This document shows, piece by piece, positions 35,933 to 44,835 of a stretch of 64,000 bases of DNA. The DNA comes from Ferranicluibacter rubi (GTDB lineage: Bacteria > Pseudomonadota > Alphaproteobacteria > Rhizobiales > Rhizobiaceae). Both the position numbers and the translations under genes were made by a program. The notes beneath the pieces are model-generated. The model had not been told where the DNA came from, searched no databases, and was given only the letters and a program-made list of their open reading frames with translations. The first letter of the stretch is position 1; each line of letters starts with the position of its first letter. The stretch lies in contig NZ_JAANCM010000003.1 in the NCBI RefSeq assembly GCF_011603255.1, positions 434,001 through 498,000 on the forward strand. Reading direction: 5' to 3'.

Positions 35933-37885
35933 ATGATGTCCTTCTTCAACAACCTCCAGATTCTCACAAAGATCGCCGCCACTCTCGGCATGTTGATCCT
36001 CATCGGTATGGGGGTCAGCTACTCCAGCTATGCGTCCCTCTCCAAGCTTGAGCAGACAGCGGCGATGACGGACCATACGTATAAGGTCATCGACGCGCTG
36101 AACGGCATCACCGCCAGCATGGTCGATCAGGAGACCGGCATGCGCGGATATCTCGTATCGGCCAACGAGGCATTCCTGGCGCCGCAGAAGGCCGGTGTTG
36201 CTGCCTATGCCGCCGATCTCAAGAACGTTCGAAGCTTGACGTCGGACAACCCTGCGCAGCAGAAGCGCCTGGATACGCTGGAAGCTTTCGTCGCAGACTG
36301 GCACGAGAAAGTCTCCAAGCCGGAACTCGCTTTCATGGCAAACCCGGCGACACGCGACCAGGCGCGCGCCATCGAGACCAACGGTAGCGGCAAGGCCGCG
36401 ATGGATGGCATCCGTGCGACCGTCGCAGAAATGGTCGAGATCGAAGCCGGTCTGCTGGAGGTTCGCGCCGAGGCCGCCGAAGCGGCGGCGGCGTCCGGCC
36501 GCTTCAACAATATCGCCGGCGGTGCCGGCATGCTGCTGATCTCCGTTCTTGCCCTGATCGTTCTGAATATCGGTCTCGTTCGCCCCGTGCGCGGCATGAA
36601 CGATGCCATGCGCCATCTTGCAGCGGGACGAACCGACATCGCGATCCCGGGCAGCGGACGCGCCGACGAAGTCGGCGAGATGTCCGGCGCCGTCGAGGTT
36701 TTCCGTCAGGCGGCCATCGTCAACCGCCAGCTGGAGCAGGACGCCGAAGCCGTCCGTCGGCAGGCCGAAGCCGACCGCGTTCGCCTGACGGCCGAAGCCG
36801 AAGCAGCCGCACAGCAGCGTCTGAACGAGGCCACCTCGGGCCTTGCCAGCGGCCTGAAGCGCTTGGCTGCCGGCGACCTCACCTTCCAACTGAACGAGCC
36901 GTTTTCACCCGATTTCGAGGCCCTGCGCCACGACCTCAACAATGCCGTGAGCCAGCTGGGCGAGACGCTTCGCTCCGTGGCGCAGGCTGCCGGTTCGATC
37001 GATGGCGGCTCGCAGGAGATCAGCCGCGGTGCCGACGACCTGTCCAAGCGCACGGAACAACAGGCCGCTTCGCTCGAAGAAACAGCAGCCGCCCTCGACC
37101 AGATCACGGCCAACGTCTCGAATTCCTCCAAGCGGGCCGACGAAGCACGCGCCGTTGCCGTGCAGGCCAATTCCAGCGCCAGCCAATCGGGCAAGGTGGT
37201 CGCCCAGGCTGTCGACGCCATGGGGAAGATCGAAGCGTCCTCGAACGAGGTCTCCAACATCATCGGCGTCATCGACGAGATCGCCTTCCAGACCAACCTG
37301 CTGGCGCTCAACGCCGGTGTCGAGGCGGCGCGCGCCGGCGATGCGGGCAAGGGCTTTGCCGTTGTCGCCCAGGAAGTGCGGGAACTGGCGCAGCGCTCCG
37401 CCAAGGCGGCAAAGGAAATCAAGGAGCTTATTCGCAATTCGTCCGTCGAAGTCCAGAACGGCGTTCAGCTGGTCAGCGAAACCGGCTTGGCTCTGCAGAC
37501 GATCGAGGGCTACATCATCACGATCAACCAGCACATGGACTCCATCGCCACGTCCGCCCGGGAGCAGTCCGTCGGACTCAGCGAAGTCAACATCGCCGTC
37601 AACCAGATGGATCAGGTGACGCAGCAGAACGCCGCCATGGTCGAGGAAACCAGTGCCGCTGGCGTGACCCTAGCGAGTGAAAGCAACAATCTTCGCCACC
37701 TCATCGGGCAATTCGCTCTCGGTGACACCGGCACACAATCGTCGGCGCTGCGTCACGCGGCGGCAACCATGAAGGTCGCAAACACGCCACGATACGCCAG
37801 CGCACAGCCGGCTGCGCGTCCCCGCAAGGCTGCTGGGGCATCGGCCGGAAACACAGCAGTCAACGATGGATGGAGGGAATTCTGA
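35933..37885 (+). CDS. Methyl-accepting chemotaxis protein with CHASE3 sensor
   Basis: A 650-aa chemoreceptor. TM1 at residues ~12-32; a periplasmic CHASE3-type domain (~40-185) with the signature ASMVDQETGMRGYLVSANEAFL; TM2 at ~195-215; a HAMP domain (RPVRGMNDAMRHLAAGR); and a signalling domain with tip [24 protein letters not shown]. The start is ATG 35933 or the adjacent ATG 35936. The stop codon overlaps the cheW start, so receptor and adaptor are made together. Confidence 0.92.
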   Translation: MMSFFNNLQILTKIAATLGMLILIGMGVSYSSYASLSKLEQTAAMTDHTYKVIDALNGITASMVDQETGMRGYLVSANEAFLAPQKAGVAAYAADLKNVRSLTSDNPAQQKRLDTLEAFVADWHEKVSKPELAFMANPATRDQARAIETNGSGKAAMDGIRATVAEMVEIEAGLLEVRAEAAEAAAASGRFNNIAGGAGMLLISVLALIVLNIGLVRPVRGMNDAMRHLAAGRTDIAIPGSGRADEVGEMSGAVEVFRQAAIVNRQLEQDAEAVRRQAEADRVRLTAEAEAAAQQRLNEATSGLASGLKRLAAGDLTFQLNEPFSPDFEALRHDLNNAVSQLGETLRSVAQAAGSIDGGSQEISRGADDLSKRTEQQAASLEETAAALDQITANVSNSSKRADEARAVAVQANSSASQSGKVVAQAVDAMGKIEASSNEVSNIIGVIDEIAFQTNLLALNAGVEAARAGDAGKGFAVVAQEVRELAQRSAKAAKEIKELIRNSSVEVQNGVQLVSETGLALQTIEGYIITINQHMDSIATSAREQSVGLSEVNIAVNQMDQVTQQNAAMVEETSAAGVTLASESNNLRHLIGQFALGDTGTQSSALRHAAATMKVANTPRYASAQPAARPRKAAGASAGNTAVNDGWREF

Positions 37886-38352
37886 TGCACCATGCGGCGA
37901 ACTCGGCAATGCTGGAAATTATAGCCTTCCGGCTCCACGACCAGGAGTTCTGCGTCCGGACCGTCACCATCCGCGAGATTCGCGGATGGGCGCCCGTGAC
38001 GCCCATTCCCCAGGCTCCCTCGGAAGTCCTCGGTGTCATGAACCTTCGCGGCACGGTCATTCCCGTGATCAACCTCGCGCTCAAGCTCGGCATGTCCGGT
38101 GCCGAACCGACCGAGCGCAGCGCCATCGTCGTCACGGAAGTGCACGGCATGGTCATGGGGCTTCTCGTGGACCAGGTCTCGGATATCCTTATGGTCTCCG
38201 CGGACCTGCTCCAGCCGGTTCCAGACATCACGTCGTCCGGCGCATCGGCCTTTTCCGATGGCATCATCGTCCAGCCAAGCGGCATGATCTGCTTCCTGAA
38301 CCTCGATCGTATGTTCAACAGAAGCGAAGCGGAATTGCTGCTCGCCGCGTAA
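37885..38352 (+). CDS. cheW: Chemotaxis adaptor CheW
   Basis: A 155-aa CheW that couples receptors to the kinase CheA. Typical strands are EIIAFRLHDQEFCVRTVTIREI, VMNLRGTVIPVINLALKLG (the NLRGxxIPVxxL signature) and GLLVDQVSDIL. The start is fixed at ATG 37885 because GGAGGG lies 7 bp upstream and the TGATG junction couples it to the chemoreceptor; an in-frame ATG at 37870 would sit on that ribosome site. No cheA is in the window, so this is a dedicated adaptor for its receptor. Confidence 0.92.
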   Translation: MHHAANSAMLEIIAFRLHDQEFCVRTVTIREIRGWAPVTPIPQAPSEVLGVMNLRGTVIPVINLALKLGMSGAEPTERSAIVVTEVHGMVMGLLVDQVSDILMVSADLLQPVPDITSSGASAFSDGIIVQPSGMICFLNLDRMFNRSEAELLLAA

Positions 38353-38446
38353 GCGGGCTAGACGGTTTTTGTAAGGGGGGCGCCCTTTGCTGGAACGCCG
38401 CTCCGACTGTCGAAAGTCTGCAACACCTACAGGGTAAAGCCCACGT

Positions 38447-38488
38447 CCCGGCACACCTGTGCCGGGCGACCTAGCTGCAAATTTTTTT
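38447..38488 (+). terminator. Hairpin and T-run after cheW
   Basis: CCCGGCAC-ACCT-GTGCCGGG (38447-38466), followed 15 bp later by seven T (38482-38488). The T-run is farther than usual, but this is the only hairpin plus T-run noticed in the window. Confidence 0.5.
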
Positions 38489-38601
38489 AAGTGTTATCAG
38501 CATGTTGGGATAACTGGGCATTCTGAAAGCACTCTTGGCTGTTCGGAAACCGTTTGCCTCGTGTAAGCCACTGAATTCATTGCAGCCTCGGAACCCTTCG
38601 A

Positions 38602-39402
38602 TTGCCATTCCAGATCGCCTCCACGACGCCGACGACCGAAAGTCCCGTTATCGATGCGCGCAATCTCGTCAAGCGGTTCGACGGGATGACAGCGGTCGAC
38701 GGGATGTCGCTGCGGCTGGCGCGCGGCGAGATGGTGGGGCTGATCGGACCGAACGGAGCGGGCAAGACGACGCTCTTCAACCTCATTGCGGGCACGCTGA
38801 AGCCGACATCGGGCGAAATCCGGATCGGCGGGCGCGACGCATCGCAGGACCGGCCGGAGCAGCGGATCGGGCTCGGCATCGGGCGGACATTCCAGATCCC
38901 CAAGCCTTTCCTCGAAATGACCGTGCTTGAGAATGTGCTCGCGGGCGCGCAGCGCCAGGATGGCGAGAAGCTGCTCGCCAATTTCCTGCGCTTTGCCCAT
39001 GTCCGTCGACAGGAAAAGGCAGCAATCGAAAAGGCGCGCGCGCTGCTCGCTTTCGTCACCCTATCGGATCTCGAGCATCAGCCGGCGCGGGTTCTCTCCG
39101 GCGGGCAACGCAAGCTGCTGGAGCTGGCACGCATACTGATGGCGGATCCGACCGCCATTTTGCTCGACGAACCCGCAGCCGGCGTCAATCCGGCGCTGCT
39201 GGAGACCATCATCGAGCGCGTGACGCAGCTGAACGCCGAGGGCACCTCCATTCTTCTGATCGAGCACAACATGGACATGGTTTCGCGTCTCTGCTCACGG
39301 GTCGTCGCCATGGCGCTGGGCAAGCCGCTTGCCGAGGGCACGCCGGCCGAGGTCGCGCGCGATCCCGCCGTGATCGAGGCCTATCTCGGAGCAATGGCAT
39401 GA
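38602..39402 (+). CDS. LivG-type ABC transporter ATPase
   Basis: A 266-aa ATPase of the hydrophobic/branched-chain amino acid (HAAT) or urea type. Walker A GPNGAGKTT is near residue 49, IGRTFQIPKPF is the LivG-like Q-loop, the signature is LSGGQRK, Walker B is ILLDEPAAGVNP, and LIEHNMDMV holds the switch His. The frame begins with TTG at 38602, without a good ribosome site. The gene after it starts inside its stop codon. No binding-protein gene precedes it. Confidence 0.85.
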   Translation: MPFQIASTTPTTESPVIDARNLVKRFDGMTAVDGMSLRLARGEMVGLIGPNGAGKTTLFNLIAGTLKPTSGEIRIGGRDASQDRPEQRIGLGIGRTFQIPKPFLEMTVLENVLAGAQRQDGEKLLANFLRFAHVRRQEKAAIEKARALLAFVTLSDLEHQPARVLSGGQRKLLELARILMADPTAILLDEPAAGVNPALLETIIERVTQLNAEGTSILLIEHNMDMVSRLCSRVVAMALGKPLAEGTPAEVARDPAVIEAYLGAMA

Positions 39403-40163
39403 GCCTCGTCCCCGCTTCGCCGGTCGGTCCGGCGCTCGATATTCATGCGCTCGTCGCCGGCTACGAGCCGGACCTGCCGATCGTCCGTGGCGTGGACCTT
39501 ATCGTTCCCAAGGGCGATTTTCTCGTGCTACTCGGTCCGAACGGTGCCGGGAAATCCACCTTGGTGAAGGCGATCGCCGGCGTCGTACCGATCCATGCCG
39601 GGGCGGTGCTGCTGGGCGGACAGGATATCACCAGCGTTCCCTCCCATCGCAAGATCGCGCGCGGCCTCGCCTTCGTTCCGCAGACCGAGAACATCTTCGC
39701 AACGCTCTCCATCCACGAGAACCTGCAACTCGCCGCAGCCATCCTGCCGAAGCCGGATCGTGCCGGCAGAATTGACGGCCTCTATCGCCGCTTTCCGGAC
39801 CTCGCCCGCCAACCCTCGCGGCTTGCCGGTGCGCTTTCCGGCGGACAGCGCCAGATGCTTGCCGTCGCCCGCGCCCTGATCGTCGATCCCTCCGTTCTCA
39901 TTCTCGACGAGCCCTCCGCCGGCCTGTCGCCGAAGATCGTCGGGGAGGTCTTTGCCATGCTGCAGGATATCAACGCCGATGGCGTCACCATCGTGCTGGT
40001 GGAACAGAATGTGAAGGCGGCATTGGCGATTGCGCGGCGTGCGGTCGTTCTGGTCGAAGGGCGTATCCGGCATGAGGGTCCCGCGGACGGCCTGTTCGGC
40101 GATCCTCTGCTCGCCCGCCTCTACCTCGGCACATCCCACGCAGGGGAGGTCGCCGCGCCATGA
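39399..40163 (+). CDS. LivF-type ABC transporter ATPase
   Basis: A 254-aa second ATPase of the importer. Walker A GPNGAGKS, LAFVPQTENIFATLSIHENL (typical LivF Q-loop), signature LSGGQRQ, Walker B LILDEPSAGLSP, and LVEQNVKAAL replacing the usual H-loop His with Gln, which is normal for LivF. It overlaps both neighbours by ATGA, so the four transporter genes are translationally chained. Confidence 0.88.
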   Translation: MSLVPASPVGPALDIHALVAGYEPDLPIVRGVDLIVPKGDFLVLLGPNGAGKSTLVKAIAGVVPIHAGAVLLGGQDITSVPSHRKIARGLAFVPQTENIFATLSIHENLQLAAAILPKPDRAGRIDGLYRRFPDLARQPSRLAGALSGGQRQMLAVARALIVDPSVLILDEPSAGLSPKIVGEVFAMLQDINADGVTIVLVEQNVKAALAIARRAVVLVEGRIRHEGPADGLFGDPLLARLYLGTSHAGEVAAP

Positions 40164-41071
40164 ACCCGCAATTTCTCATGGACGGCCTCATCGCGGGCGC
40201 GATGATCGGCCTCGGCGCCATCGGCGTGACGCTGACCTATTCCATTCTGCGCTTTGCCAACTTCGGCCATGGCGAACTGCTCTCCTGGGGGGCCTATCTC
40301 GCTCTCGCCGTCAGCGGCGGGCTCGGCCTGCTTTCGACCTCGTTGATGCGGCCGATCGGTCCGTTCTCCTTCGGCTGGTCGCTACCGCTCGCCGCAATCA
40401 TCGCCATTCTTCTGACCGGTCTTCTGGCGCTCGCCGTGGATGCCGTTCTCTTCGGGCGGCTTCGGGCGCGCGGAAGTGCCGTCATCATCCTCGTCATGGC
40501 GAGTTTCGGCGCATCGCTTGCGCTCCGCAGTCTGCTCGAATTCCTCTTCACGTCGAAGCCTGCTTATTTCACCAAGGCCCTGCAGATCGCCATGCCCATG
40601 GGCGCGGGACTGCGGGCAACGCCGGACCAACTTCTCTCGCTCGGCATCGCCCTTCTCGCCGTGCTTGCCGTGCACCTTCTCATGACGCGAACGGATATCG
40701 GTCGCTCCATGCGGGCGGTCAGCGAAAATCCGGCGCTCGCCGGGATCGCGGGTGTCGATGTGCGCCGCGTCATTCGGGTGGTGTGGATGCTCGGCGCGGG
40801 GCTCGCCTGCCTTGCCGGCATCATGACCGGGCTGCTCGTACAGATTCGCCCCTATCTGGGTCACGACCTCCTGCTGCCGCTGTTTGCCGCCGCCATCCTG
40901 GGCGGCATCGGCAGCGTGCCCGGCGCCATGCTCGCCGGCCTCATCGTCGGCCTGTCGGAAGCCGCAGCGGTGCAACTGGTTGGTGCCGAATGGCGGGCGG
41001 CCGTCTCCTTCGTTATTCTGGTGGCGGTGCTCCTCTTCCGGCCGCGCGGTCTCTTCGGGAGACCGGCATGA
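40160..41071 (+). CDS. LivH-type ABC permease
   Basis: A 303-aa permease with about eight transmembrane helices. LIAGAMIGLGAIGVTLTYSILRFANFGHGELLSWGAY is the LivH family opening, followed by MRAVSENPALAGIAGVDVRRVI and LGGIGSVPGAMLAGLIVG. It pairs with the LivM-type permease encoded next, overlapping by 4 bp. Confidence 0.88.
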   Translation: MNPQFLMDGLIAGAMIGLGAIGVTLTYSILRFANFGHGELLSWGAYLALAVSGGLGLLSTSLMRPIGPFSFGWSLPLAAIIAILLTGLLALAVDAVLFGRLRARGSAVIILVMASFGASLALRSLLEFLFTSKPAYFTKALQIAMPMGAGLRATPDQLLSLGIALLAVLAVHLLMTRTDIGRSMRAVSENPALAGIAGVDVRRVIRVVWMLGAGLACLAGIMTGLLVQIRPYLGHDLLLPLFAAAILGGIGSVPGAMLAGLIVGLSEAAAVQLVGAEWRAAVSFVILVAVLLFRPRGLFGRPA

Positions 41072-42057
41072 GCCTCGATCTTCTCGCCTACGCCGCCTTC
41101 TTCCTGACGATGGCACTGACCTATGCCGTCATGTGCCTCGGGCTGAACCTGCAATGGGGCCAGACGGGCCTTTTCAATGTCGGCATCGCCGCATTCGTCG
41201 CGATCGGCGCCTATGTCTCCGCGCTCCTGACGACCCCACCCACACCGGACCGGTTCGGCGGCTTCGACATGCCGATCCTCGTCGGCTGGCTGGGGGGTGC
41301 GGCGGCGGCCGGCCTTGCCGCATGGCTCGTCGGCGCCCTCACGATACGGCTGCGATCCGATTACCTCGCCATCGCGACCTTCGGCGTGGCCGTCTGCGTG
41401 CAGCTCTGCGTGCTCAATCTGCAAGGCCTCACCGGCGGCGCTTTCGGTATCGGCTTCATTCCCCGCCCCTTCTCGCACCTTGCGGGCAATGTGCTTGCCT
41501 TCGGGCTTGCCAATCTGGCCTTGATGGCGGGCCTCGTGGCCGTCCTCTATCTCGCCCTCGAACATCTGGCGAAAAGCCCCTGGGGCCGTGTGCTCCGGGC
41601 GATCCGCGAAGATGAAACCGCTGCGCAGGCGCTTGGCAAGCGACCGATCCGCTTCCGACTGCAGGCCTTCACCATCGGCGGCGCCATCATGGGGCTTGCC
41701 GGCGCAGCGCAGGGTCATTTCATCGGCTTCATCGCGCCCGACAATTACCTGCCGGTTCTGACCTTTCAGGTCTGGGCCATGCTGATCGTCGGCGGCTCGG
41801 GCAACAATCGCGGCGCCATTCTCGGGGCCATCCTCGTCTGGGGGCTGTGGGCTCTCTCGGCCGCAGCCGTGTCGGCCTTCGTACCCCCGGAACAGCAGGC
41901 GCGCGCCGCAGCCTTACAGATCGTCGCGATCGGCGTCGGCCTGTGCGCCATCCTTCTTCTTCGGCCCCGCGGCATTCTGGGCGAGCGCAGCGCGCTCGGC
42001 CCCCGCGGAAAACACGGGCGCAGACCCGGGAGACGTCCAGATGACCGAGCGCCTTGA
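41068..42057 (+). CDS. LivM-type ABC permease
   Basis: A 329-aa permease. LNLQWGQTGLFNVGIAAFVAIGAYVSALL, DYLAIATFGVAVCVQL and GSGNNRGAILGAILVWGL are LivM signatures. The frame extends far upstream as open sequence, but the ATG at 41068, overlapping the livH-like stop, begins the true protein (MSLDLLAYAAFF). Its last 17 bp overlap the AKR-RidA gene, which links the transporter to that enzyme. Confidence 0.88.
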   Translation: MSLDLLAYAAFFLTMALTYAVMCLGLNLQWGQTGLFNVGIAAFVAIGAYVSALLTTPPTPDRFGGFDMPILVGWLGGAAAAGLAAWLVGALTIRLRSDYLAIATFGVAVCVQLCVLNLQGLTGGAFGIGFIPRPFSHLAGNVLAFGLANLALMAGLVAVLYLALEHLAKSPWGRVLRAIREDETAAQALGKRPIRFRLQAFTIGGAIMGLAGAAQGHFIGFIAPDNYLPVLTFQVWAMLIVGGSGNNRGAILGAILVWGLWALSAAAVSAFVPPEQQARAAALQIVAIGVGLCAILLLRPRGILGERSALGPRGKHGRRPGRRPDDRAP

Positions 42058-43501
42058 CCGTATTCGCCTCACCCCGGAGCTGGAGATCAGCCGTCTTGTC
42101 TGCGGCCTCTGGCAGGTCGCCGATATCGAGAAGGACGGCACGACGATCGACCCGGACAAGGGCGCCGACGCCTTGCAGGACTATGCCCGTAACGGCTTCG
42201 ACACATTCGACATGGCCGATCACTATGGCTCAGCCGAACTGATCACCGGCCGTCTCCTGTCGCGGTATCCGAACGAACCACGACCCGTCGCCTTCACGAA
42301 GTGGTGCCCGGAGCCTGGCCCCATGACACGCGATATCGTGCGGCGCGGCATCGAAGAGCGGCTGACCCGGCTCGGCGTCGAGCGCATCGACCTTCTCCAG
42401 TTCCACTGGTGGACGTTCGAGCACCCGGCCTGGCTGGATGCCCTGCACGAGATGCAGCGGCTCAAGGAAGAAGGCCTGATCAGCGCGCTGGGCTTGACGA
42501 ATTTCGACGCAGGCCATCTGGCGCTGGCGCTGTCCGATGGCATCGAGATTGCCACCAATCAGGTTTCCTTTTCGCTGGTCGATCGCCGGGCCGCAGGTGC
42601 GCTGTCGGATCTCTGCGCAAAGCGCAGCGTCAAGCTGCTCGCCTACGGCACGCTGTGCGGCGGGTTTTTGTCCGAGAAATGGCTCGGCAAACCGGAACCG
42701 GATGCGATCCCCGACTGGAGCCGCTCGAAGTACAAGCGCTTCATCGACACAGCCGGCGGCTGGGCCGCATTCCAGGGCATCCTCGAAGCCGCATCGCAGA
42801 TCGCCAAGCGGCATGGCGTGTCGCTGTCGAACGTCGCCAGCCGCTGGGTTCTGGAACATCCGGCCGTTGCCGGCACCATCATCGGCGCACGGCTTGGGGA
42901 AAACGAGCATCGCGGCGACAATCTGAAGGTCTTCGGCTTCGCGCTCGATGCGCAGGACCATGCGGATCTCGATGCGGCTTTCGCCGCCACGCAGCCCATC
43001 CCCGGTGATTGCGGCGATGAGTATCGCAAACCGCCGTTCCTGACCGCATCTGGCGATCTCAGCCACCATCTGAGTGCCATTCCCTCGATCTACACCGCCG
43101 AGCCTGTGCCCGGCCGGCCGGGACGCAGCCGTGTTTCCTCCGGCAGTATCTGGGAGCCCATTGCCGGCTACAGCCGTGCCGTCCGCGTGGGCGATCGCAT
43201 TCACGTCTCCGGCACGACAGCCACGCATGCGGCCGACCGCTGCGTCGCGCCGGGCGATGCGGGCGCGCAGGCCACCTACATCCTCGACAAGATCGCCGCA
43301 TCGATCACCGCGCTCGGCGGGTCAATGGAGGATGTGGTGCGGACGCGGGTCTATCTGCGCGACGCCAGCCAGTGGGAGCCGGTCTCCCGCGCTCACGGCC
43401 GCGTGTTCGGCACTGTCCTGCCCGCCAACACGATGGTGGAGGCGGGCGATCTGATCGGCGATTACGCGGTCGAGATCGAGGCGGAGGCCATCTGCGACTG
43501 A
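42041..43501 (+). CDS. Aldo/keto reductase fused to a RidA-like domain
   Basis: A 486-aa two-domain protein. Residues 1-~325 are an aldo/keto reductase: DTFDMADHYGS carries the Asp and Tyr of the tetrad, AFTKWCP the Lys, and LQFHWWTFEHP the His. Residues ~350-486 are a YjgF/YER057c/RidA domain (RVSSGSIWEPIAGYSRAVRVGDRIHVSGTT in short blocks, then VVRTRVYLRD and VEIEAEAI). The Arg that binds the imine in canonical RidA (E. coli PARS) is Asn here (LPANTMVE), so standard imine hydrolysis is unlikely. It starts inside the livM-like gene, so it probably processes the imported compound. Confidence 0.85.
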   Translation: MTERLDRIRLTPELEISRLVCGLWQVADIEKDGTTIDPDKGADALQDYARNGFDTFDMADHYGSAELITGRLLSRYPNEPRPVAFTKWCPEPGPMTRDIVRRGIEERLTRLGVERIDLLQFHWWTFEHPAWLDALHEMQRLKEEGLISALGLTNFDAGHLALALSDGIEIATNQVSFSLVDRRAAGALSDLCAKRSVKLLAYGTLCGGFLSEKWLGKPEPDAIPDWSRSKYKRFIDTAGGWAAFQGILEAASQIAKRHGVSLSNVASRWVLEHPAVAGTIIGARLGENEHRGDNLKVFGFALDAQDHADLDAAFAATQPIPGDCGDEYRKPPFLTASGDLSHHLSAIPSIYTAEPVPGRPGRSRVSSGSIWEPIAGYSRAVRVGDRIHVSGTTATHAADRCVAPGDAGAQATYILDKIAASITALGGSMEDVVRTRVYLRDASQWEPVSRAHGRVFGTVLPANTMVEAGDLIGDYAVEIEAEAICD

Positions 43502-43517
43502 ACCGCGGACAGCAGCC

Positions 43518-44723
43518 TCAGGCGCGCTTGCGCCCGGGCAGTTTCGGCAGCAGCACCGTGAGCAGGCCGAGCAGCGGCAGATAGGAGCAGAGCCGGTAGA
43601 CGAACTCGATGCCGTAGCGGTCGGCAAAGAGACCGAGGACGGCTGCGCCGATACCGCCGAACCCGAAGGCAAAGCCGAAGAACATGCCGGCGATCAGCCC
43701 TACCCTGCCCGGCACCAGTTCCTGCGCGAAGACCACGATGGCGGAAAATGCGGAGGAGAAGATGAAGCCGATGATGATGACCAGCGCCGAGGTCCAGAAG
43801 AGATCGGCATAGGGCAGTATCAGCGCGAAGGGGATGACGCCGAGGATTGAGAACCAGATGACGACGCGGGCGCCGAACCGATCGCCAATCGGCCCGCCGA
43901 AGAACACGCCGGCTGCGGACGCACCGAGGAACAGGAACAGCATGACCTGCGCATCCTGCACGCCGACACCGAATTTCTCGATCGCGAAGAAGGTGAAGTA
44001 GCTGGAGAGGCTGGCAAGATAGGCGTTCTTCGTCGCGGTGAGCACCGTCAGCACGGCCAGCGTCCACAGCACCTGATTGCGCGGCAGCGGCAGGGCACGA
44101 TCGAGCATGGGCCGACCCGCCGTCGCGCGGCGGTGGCGCAGATACCATGTGCTGACGAAGGACAGCACGATGAAGCCGACGATCGCGATGATCGAGAACC
44201 AGCCGAGCGTCTGCTGCCCGCGCGGGATGACGACGAACGCCGCCAGCAGCGGCCCGATGGCCGTTCCGGCGTTGCCGCCGACCTGAAAGAAGGACTGTGC
44301 AAGCCCGTGCCGCCCGCCGGAGGCGAGCCGGGCAACGCGCGAGGCTTCCGGATGGAAGACGGCGGAACCGACGCCGATGAGGCAGGCGCCGATGACCAGC
44401 ACCTCGAAACTATGCGCGAACGCCAGCGTGAACAGCCCGGCACAGGTGGCGAGCATCGCCGCCGGCAGCGAGAACGGCATGGGCCAACGGTCCGTCACCA
44501 CCCCGACCACCGGCTGCAGCAGCGATGCCGTCACCTGGAATGCGAAGGTCAGAAGCCCGATCTGGACGAAATCCAGCGCATAGTTCGCCTTGATCAAAGG
44601 GTAGAGCGAGGTGAGCAGCGACTGCATGATGTCGTTGAGCATGTGGCAGAAGCTGGCCGCCGCGATAATCGAAAAGGCCATGGTGTCCGCCCGGACCCCG
44701 CCTGGTGTGGTTACGCTCGCCAT
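43518..44723 (-). CDS. MFS exporter, fosmidomycin-resistance (Fsr)-like
   Basis: A 401-aa major facilitator with about 12 helices. FCHMLNDIMQSLLTSLYPLIKANYALDF is the hallmark opening of Fsr-like transporters, and AVFHPEASRVARLASGGRHGLAQSFFQVGGNAG the central signature. The ATG at 44723 follows AGGAGAGG; the longer frame to 44861 has no helix. It is divergent from the AraC regulator at 44836, which probably controls it. The drug or metabolite exported is unknown. Confidence 0.88.
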   Translation of the reverse strand: MASVTTPGGVRADTMAFSIIAAASFCHMLNDIMQSLLTSLYPLIKANYALDFVQIGLLTFAFQVTASLLQPVVGVVTDRWPMPFSLPAAMLATCAGLFTLAFAHSFEVLVIGACLIGVGSAVFHPEASRVARLASGGRHGLAQSFFQVGGNAGTAIGPLLAAFVVIPRGQQTLGWFSIIAIVGFIVLSFVSTWYLRHRRATAGRPMLDRALPLPRNQVLWTLAVLTVLTATKNAYLASLSSYFTFFAIEKFGVGVQDAQVMLFLFLGASAAGVFFGGPIGDRFGARVVIWFSILGVIPFALILPYADLFWTSALVIIIGFIFSSAFSAIVVFAQELVPGRVGLIAGMFFGFAFGFGGIGAAVLGLFADRYGIEFVYRLCSYLPLLGLLTVLLPKLPGRKRA

Positions 44724-44835
44724 GATGGACCTCTCCTGCCCGTTTCGGCGCGCAATGCGCCCGCTCGCTCCTCCTACAGGCCTTGACGCTGGCCTGCCTT
44801 TGCGCTCTGGTCCACTTCTTTCGTGAGTGGGCCAA

